From HGM12669 sp048527645 (GTDB lineage: Bacteria > Bacillota > Clostridia > Oscillospirales > CAG-272), in the NCBI GenBank assembly GCA_048527645.1, contig DBGFNI010000056.1, positions 1 through 10,674 of the forward strand: a stretch of DNA of 10,674 nt, given 5' to 3'. Below the pieces are notes generated by a model that did no database searches, had not been told where the DNA came from, and was given only the letters and a program-made list of their open reading frames with translations. The translations under genes and the position numbers were made by a program. Each line of letters opens with the position of its first letter. The stretch's first letter is position 1. Below, piece by piece: positions 8,068-10,674 of this stretch.

Positions 8068-8096
8068 TTGCCGAATTGCGATTTTTATGATATGAT
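8068..8096 (+). promoter_or_regulatory. Promoter of exoA
   Basis: TTGCCG (8068-8073), a 17-base spacer and TATGAT (8091-8096) form a sigma-A-like promoter on the + strand. Its -35 box is one base away from the -35 box of the divergent acetyltransferase promoter, so the two polymerases could compete. The transcript would start near 8103 and have a leader of about 120 nt. Confidence 0.6.
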
Positions 8097-8139
8097 AAGG
8101 GTACTGAAAGATGGCGGCATACGCCCTGATCTTTGACCG

Positions 8140-8154
8140 GTGCCGGAACGGCAC
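8140..8154 (+). promoter_or_regulatory. First hairpin of the exoA leader
   Basis: GTGCCG-GAA-CGGCAC is a perfect 6-bp GC-rich stem with a three-base loop. ACAAAAAC follows, so it is not a normal terminator. It may stabilise the leader or take part in a folding switch with the next hairpin. Confidence 0.5.
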
Positions 8155-8182
8155 ACAAAAACGGCAATCTGAAAAAAGCAAT

Positions 8183-8211
8183 CAGACTCTGCATATCGCG
8201 TTCAGAGTCTG
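8183..8211 (+). promoter_or_regulatory. Second hairpin of the exoA leader, abutting the ribosome-binding site
   Basis: CAGACTCTG (8183-8191) and CAGAGTCTG (8203-8211) form a perfect 9-bp inverted repeat with an 11-base loop. The stem ends two bases before the Shine-Dalgarno GGAGG (8214-8218). In RNA this would place a stable hairpin at the edge of the ribosome landing site. At the DNA level it could instead be a dimer operator. Confidence 0.6.
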
Positions 8212-8225
8212 TCGGAGGTGGAAGG

Positions 8226-8993
8226 ATGAAACTGATATCATGGAATGTCAACGGCTTTCGGGCATGCCTCAATAAGGGCTTTGCATCCTTTTTTGAGGAG
8301 GCGGACGCGGACTTTTTCTGCTTGCAGGAGACAAAAATGCAGCCTGACCAGGCGCAATTCGCAGCGGACGGATATTTCCAGTATTGGTACAGCGCACAAC
8401 GCAAGGGGTATTCCGGGACGGCGATTTTCACCAAGCACCGTCCCCTTGATGTGACTTACGGGCTGGGCATTGCCGCCCATGACACCGAGGGCAGAATCAT
8501 CACGCTGGAGTATGACCGATTTTATCTCCTGTGCGTCTACACGCCCAACGCGCAGCGGGAGCTTGCACGGCTGGCGTATCGGATGGAGTGGGAGGACGCG
8601 CTGCGGGAATATATGACGCGGCTGGATCGCATAAAGCCGGTGATTTATTGCGGAGACTTGAATGTGGCGCATGAGGAAATCGATCTGAAAAATCCGAAAA
8701 CCAATCATTTCAGCGCGGGCTTTTCCGATGAAGAGCGCGGCAAATTTTCCGAACTCCTTTCGGCGGGCTTTACGGATACTTACCGCCGTCTGTACCCGGA
8801 AAAAGTCGAGTATTCCTGGTGGAGCTATATGCATCAGGCGCGGGCAAAGAATATCGGCTGGCGCATCGACTATTTTGTGGTTTCCGACCGCCTGATGCCC
8901 GCGGTGCGGGACAGCTATATTTTAGGCGGCGTGACCGGGAGCGACCACTGCCCCGTGGGGCTGGAGATCGACATCGGAACCGACGCGCTTTGA
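8226..8993 (+). CDS. exoA: Exodeoxyribonuclease III / AP endonuclease (ExoA/XthA family)
   Basis: The 255-residue protein carries the exonuclease III (EEP superfamily) active site in order: N7 in SWNVNG, E35 in LQETKM (metal ligand), D144 and N146 in CGDLNVAHEE, the SWWSY ... GWRIDYF segment, and D240-H241 in GSDHCP (catalytic histidine). It cuts the DNA backbone at abasic sites and removes 3' blocking groups in base excision repair. ATG 8226 was chosen because GGAGG (8214-8218) lies seven bases upstream and the family N-terminus MKLISWNVNGFR begins there. An in-frame TTG at 8133 would add 31 residues of leader with no family similarity. The gene is monocistronic, with its own promoter, a structured leader and an intrinsic terminator. 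Confidence 0.96.
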   Translation: MKLISWNVNGFRACLNKGFASFFEEADADFFCLQETKMQPDQAQFAADGYFQYWYSAQRKGYSGTAIFTKHRPLDVTYGLGIAAHDTEGRIITLEYDRFYLLCVYTPNAQRELARLAYRMEWEDALREYMTRLDRIKPVIYCGDLNVAHEEIDLKNPKTNHFSAGFSDEERGKFSELLSAGFTDTYRRLYPEKVEYSWWSYMHQARAKNIGWRIDYFVVSDRLMPAVRDSYILGGVTGSDHCPVGLEIDIGTDAL

Positions 8994-9034
8994 TGCGTTT
9001 TGGGCGGGCAGCAGCCATGGAAAAATAAAAAGAG

Positions 9035-9071
9035 AGCAGGAAACGCAATCCAAAACGCGATTCCTGCTTTT
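9035..9071 (+). terminator. Intrinsic terminator of exoA
   Basis: AGCAGGAA (9035-9042) pairs with TTCCTGCT (9061-9068), extended after an A/A mismatch by CGC (9044-9046) with GCG (9057-9059). The stem is followed by a short T-run to 9071. It lies about 40 bases after the exoA stop. Confidence 0.8.
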
Positions 9072-9250
9072 GTCTGCTGCGCGGAACCGATGCCGATTTG
9101 TCGCTTTTCGGCGCACACCGCATTTGTGATCACGGCATACGCGCCGGGAAACGCAAAATGCTTGGAAGGGAAAACGGTGGAACAACAATAAACATCGCAG
9201 ATCAGATTGTGCGATCAAAAATCCAATGTTCCTTTGCTCCCCCGGCTCGA

Positions 9251-9279
9251 TTGTCAAATGAAATAAAGTATGATATAAT
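9251..9279 (+). promoter_or_regulatory. Near-consensus sigma-A promoter of the SDR gene
   Basis: TTGTCA (9251-9256), exactly 17 bases, then TATAAT (9274-9279). Only one base differs from full consensus, so this is the strongest promoter in the window. Transcription should start near 9286, giving a short AT-rich leader of about 36 nt. A second TATAAT at 9294-9299 lacks a good -35 box. Confidence 0.88.
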
Positions 9280-9321
9280 GGGAAAAACAAATATATAATA
9301 CAAATCGTTTCGGAGTAACAT

Positions 9322-10113
9322 ATGGAATACATAGTGGTAACAGGCGCATACGGCGGAATGGGACGAAAAACCGTAGATCTCTTGAAAAAACAGGGGTTTT
9401 GTGTAATTGCTATCGACAAAACGATCGGCGCCGCAGAGAAGAACGTGATCCCGCTGCAAGTCGATATCACCGATGCTGAAAGCGTGAAACATGCCTTTGA
9501 AAAGGTAAAAACGGTCACCGATGAACTGTATGCCATTGTACATTTTGCGGGGATTTATATGCTTAATTCTCTTGTAGAAATCGAGAGCGATCGTTTTGCA
9601 CATGCCTTTAAGGTTAATTTGTTCGGCACATTTCAAGTTAATAAGACCTTTCTCCCTTTGCTGAAAAGCGGCAGCAAAATCGTAATGATGACCAGCGAGC
9701 TTGCCGTGCTGGATCCTCTGCCTTTTACAGGCATTTACGCCGTGACAAAAGGCGCTTTGGATAAATATGCTTATTCATTGCGTATGGAGCTGCAGTTGCT
9801 GGGCATTGATGTCTCCGTGATCCGTGCAGGCGCGGTAGATACAGGTATGCTCAGCGTTTCTACCGACTCGCTTGACAGATTTTGCGCAAATACAAAACTC
9901 TATTCCTGCAATGCAGAACGATTCAAAAACATTGTGCAGAGAGTGGAAGCAAAGTGTATCCCGCCAGAGAAGATAGCGCAGAAAACACTAAAGATATTGA
10001 GAGAAAAGAATCCCAAATTTGCATACCCTATCAACCGGAACCCGCTTTTACTGCTCTTGAACGCCATGCCGAAAAAGCTTCAATTCCGGGTTATCAAGCA
10101 GGTACTCAAATAA
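9322..10113 (+). CDS. Short-chain dehydrogenase/reductase (SDR family, NAD(P)-dependent)
   Basis: The 263-residue protein has the classical SDR fold. The nucleotide-binding motif T7-G-A-Y-G-G-M-G14 follows strand YIVV. VDITD near residue 50-55 would contact the adenine ring, and HFAG stands in for the usual NNAG. S125 in MMTSE and Y139-x-x-x-K143 in IYAVTK complete the catalytic triad. Such enzymes reduce or oxidise alcohol/carbonyl groups with NAD(H) or NADP(H). The substrate is unknown. The basic, leucine-rich C-terminal tail (NRNPLLLLLN onwards) resembles membrane-associated SDRs and could touch the membrane. ATG 9322 has GGAG (9312-9315) six bases upstream. The gene is more AT-rich than its left-hand neighbours and has its own strong promoter and terminator, so it is a separate unit and possibly acquired. 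Confidence 0.9.
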   Translation: MEYIVVTGAYGGMGRKTVDLLKKQGFCVIAIDKTIGAAEKNVIPLQVDITDAESVKHAFEKVKTVTDELYAIVHFAGIYMLNSLVEIESDRFAHAFKVNLFGTFQVNKTFLPLLKSGSKIVMMTSELAVLDPLPFTGIYAVTKGALDKYAYSLRMELQLLGIDVSVIRAGAVDTGMLSVSTDSLDRFCANTKLYSCNAERFKNIVQRVEAKCIPPEKIAQKTLKILREKNPKFAYPINRNPLLLLLNAMPKKLQFRVIKQVLK

Positions 10114-10128
10114 GGAATGAATTTCATG

Positions 10129-10165
10129 GAAAAAGACGATTGCTGCTTCGGCAATCGTCTTTTTC
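10129..10165 (+). terminator. Intrinsic terminator of the SDR gene
   Basis: A perfect 15-bp inverted repeat (10129-10143 with 10151-10165) encloses the seven-base loop TGCTTCG. The left arm begins GAAAAAGACG and the right arm ends in CTTTTTC, so the U-run is inside the stem end on either strand. It lies 15 bases after the stop. Confidence 0.88.
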
Positions 10166-10203
10166 CGGTCGAGCGATGCTCTTAATATCCGAACTGTTAC
10201 AAT

Positions 10204-10234
10204 ACAAGTCCGAACCTGAAAAGTTCGGACTTGT
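10204..10234. repeat. Perfect 12-bp inverted repeat downstream of the SDR terminator
   Basis: ACAAGTCCGAAC (10204-10215) and GTTCGGACTTGT (10223-10234) enclose the loop CTGAAAA. CGATTTTGTC follows. It could be a second terminator or a dispersed palindromic (REP/MITE-like) unit. A protein-binding site is also possible. No gene lies between it and the SDR terminator, so a second terminator would be redundant. Confidence 0.75.
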
Positions 10235-10277
10235 CGATTTTGTCAAGAGGTAGCAAAAAAGATGCCTGCGCTGAATT

Positions 10278-10306
10278 TTGATTAAGATTTTGGATGACAG
10301 TATTTT
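10278..10306 (+). promoter_or_regulatory. Weak candidate promoter for the vsr remnant
   Basis: TTGATT (10278-10283), 17 bases, TATTTT (10301-10306). The spacing is ideal but both boxes are weak in an AT-rich stretch. A GAGCAT-GCA-ATGCTC hairpin (10320-10334) lies between it and the vsr ribosome site. Confidence 0.3.
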
Positions 10307-10352
10307 TGCCATGTCCTTTGAGCATGCAATGCTCTGACTTGGAGAATTTTAT

Positions 10353-10511
10353 GTGGCTGATAATCACGCAAAAGAAACACAAAGCTATAACATGTCTTGT
10401 ATACGCAGCAAAAATTCAAAACCCGAAGAAGCCGTTAGGAAATATCTATTCTCTCGTGGTTTCCGTTATCGCAAAAATTTAGCTTTTTATCTGAGAGGAG
10501 TGAGGTTATGA
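10353..10511 (+). pseudogene. vsr: Truncated vsr: N-terminal remnant of a very-short-patch mismatch endonuclease
   Basis: Reading from GTG 10353, the first 42 residues (MADNHAKETQSYNM, then SCIRSKNSKPEEAVRKYLFS and RGFRYRKN) are the recognisable start of a Vsr DNA mismatch endonuclease, which nicks beside T:G mismatches made by deamination of 5-methylcytosine. GGAG (10341-10344) lies eight bases upstream of the GTG, so the original start is intact. After RKN (about 10478) family similarity stops. Ten unrelated residues lead to TGA at 10509-10511. The part lost holds the catalytic Asp and the HGCFWH metal/active-site region, so the product cannot be a nuclease. No cytosine methyltransferase gene, the usual partner, is visible upstream. 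The clean break suggests a deletion or an insertion at about 10479. The identification rests on the motif pattern, not on a search. Confidence 0.75.
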
Positions 10512-10576
10512 TTGGAATGACACAGCCGCTTTCAGCGGAAGGCTCATGGCAGCAGCAGAAAAGAAACGCGCCGTAA
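10508..10576 (+). CDS. Possible 22-residue leader peptide
   Basis: ATG 10508 overlaps the stop of the vsr remnant, has AGAGGAG just upstream with good spacing, and opens a frame of 22 codons (MIGMTQPLSA, then EGSWQQQKRNAP). It ends at TAA 10574-10576, inside the next gene's start region. A CCGCT-TTC-AGCGG hairpin (10526-10538) lies within it. It could be a coupling leader or simply the first part of a broken gene. No family is recognised. Confidence 0.2.
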   Translation: MIGMTQPLSAEGSWQQQKRNAP

Positions 10577-10674
10577 GTTCTAAAAGGACGGTAAAAAACA
10601 ACAAAAGAAGAATATGAGGAAACGCTCGCGGAAATGATTGTGCAGATCAAGGCGCAAATCAAGGCGGAAAAAGA
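10546..10674 (+). pseudogene. Start of an unidentified lysine-rich protein gene, apparently frameshifted, cut by the window edge
   Basis: ATG 10546 opens MAAAEKKRAVSSKRTVK, after which the frame runs to a TGA at 10615-10617. If one A of the run of six (10593-10598) is removed, the same frame continues as TTKEEYEETLAEM, then IVQIKAQIKAEK, to the window end without a stop. The joined product is a small, highly charged, probably helical protein start. Basic N-termini followed by a Glu/Lys helix are common in small phage and mobile-element proteins, but I cannot name a family. The ribosome site is weak (GGAAGG, three bases before ATG). The extra A may be a true mutation, a slippery site or a sequencing error. 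The gene lies directly after the vsr break. Confidence 0.4.

Larger units (their letters stand above)
8994..9321. other. 328-base intergenic region between exoA and the SDR gene
   Basis: Apart from the exoA terminator (9035-9071) and the SDR promoter (9251-9279), I see no gene. Open frames crossing it lack ribosome sites and family features. Base composition changes inside it: the left part resembles exoA, while from about 9190 it becomes clearly AT-rich. Confidence 0.6.

Noticed and set aside
8133..8225. TTG start giving exoA 31 extra residues
   Set aside because: The added residues lie in the structured leader and have no family similarity. ATG 8226 has a strong ribosome site.
8922..9636. 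- strand open frames across the exoA-SDR gap
   Set aside because: They cross the terminator and the SDR promoter and overlap both neighbouring genes. Their translations show no recognisable protein family.
9882..10253. 123-codon + frame overlapping the SDR 3' end and the terminator region
   Set aside because: It runs out of frame through the SDR coding region and through two strong hairpins. It has no ribosome site or family features.

Overview
The window looks like a chromosomal segment of a moderately GC-rich Gram-positive anaerobe, most likely a clostridium of the Ruminococcaceae/Oscillospiraceae type. This rests on strong Shine-Dalgarno sites, frequent GTG and TTG starts, a lipoprotein-type solute-binding protein, a YhaO/YhaN-like pair and clostridial HtpG features. 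It is an inference from gene content, not a database match.

Layout. Positions 1-187 hold two exact copies of a 25-bp AT-rich tandem repeat and a GC-rich leader with small hairpins. From 188 to 7172 four genes run on the + strand: an orphan extracellular solute-binding lipoprotein, a YhaO-like metallophosphoesterase, a YhaN-like AAA ATPase (an SbcCD/Mre11-Rad50-like pair) and the HSP90 chaperone HtpG. No terminator is visible between them. A strong, apparently bidirectional terminator at 7203-7247 separates htpG from a convergent GNAT acetyltransferase on the - strand (7257-7880). The GNAT gene and exoA (exonuclease III family, 8226-8993, +) diverge from back-to-back promoters whose -35 boxes are one base apart. 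exoA ends in an intrinsic terminator.

From about 9190 the composition becomes more AT-rich. A short-chain dehydrogenase/reductase (9322-10113) has its own near-consensus promoter and a 15-bp-stem terminator. A 12-bp perfect inverted repeat follows, then a truncated vsr (very-short-patch mismatch endonuclease) that keeps only about its first 42 codons. The window ends in the lysine-rich beginning of an unidentified gene that appears to be broken by one extra A in a run of six.

Functional reading. The left nine kilobases are ordinary housekeeping and maintenance DNA: DNA-end processing (YhaO/YhaN), abasic-site repair (ExoA) and protein folding (HtpG). The right end looks like a worn or recombined accessory boundary. 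I found no convincing complete new system. The best leads are the truncated vsr with the frameshifted gene beside it, the membrane hairpin in the middle of the YhaN coiled coil, and the structured leader of exoA.
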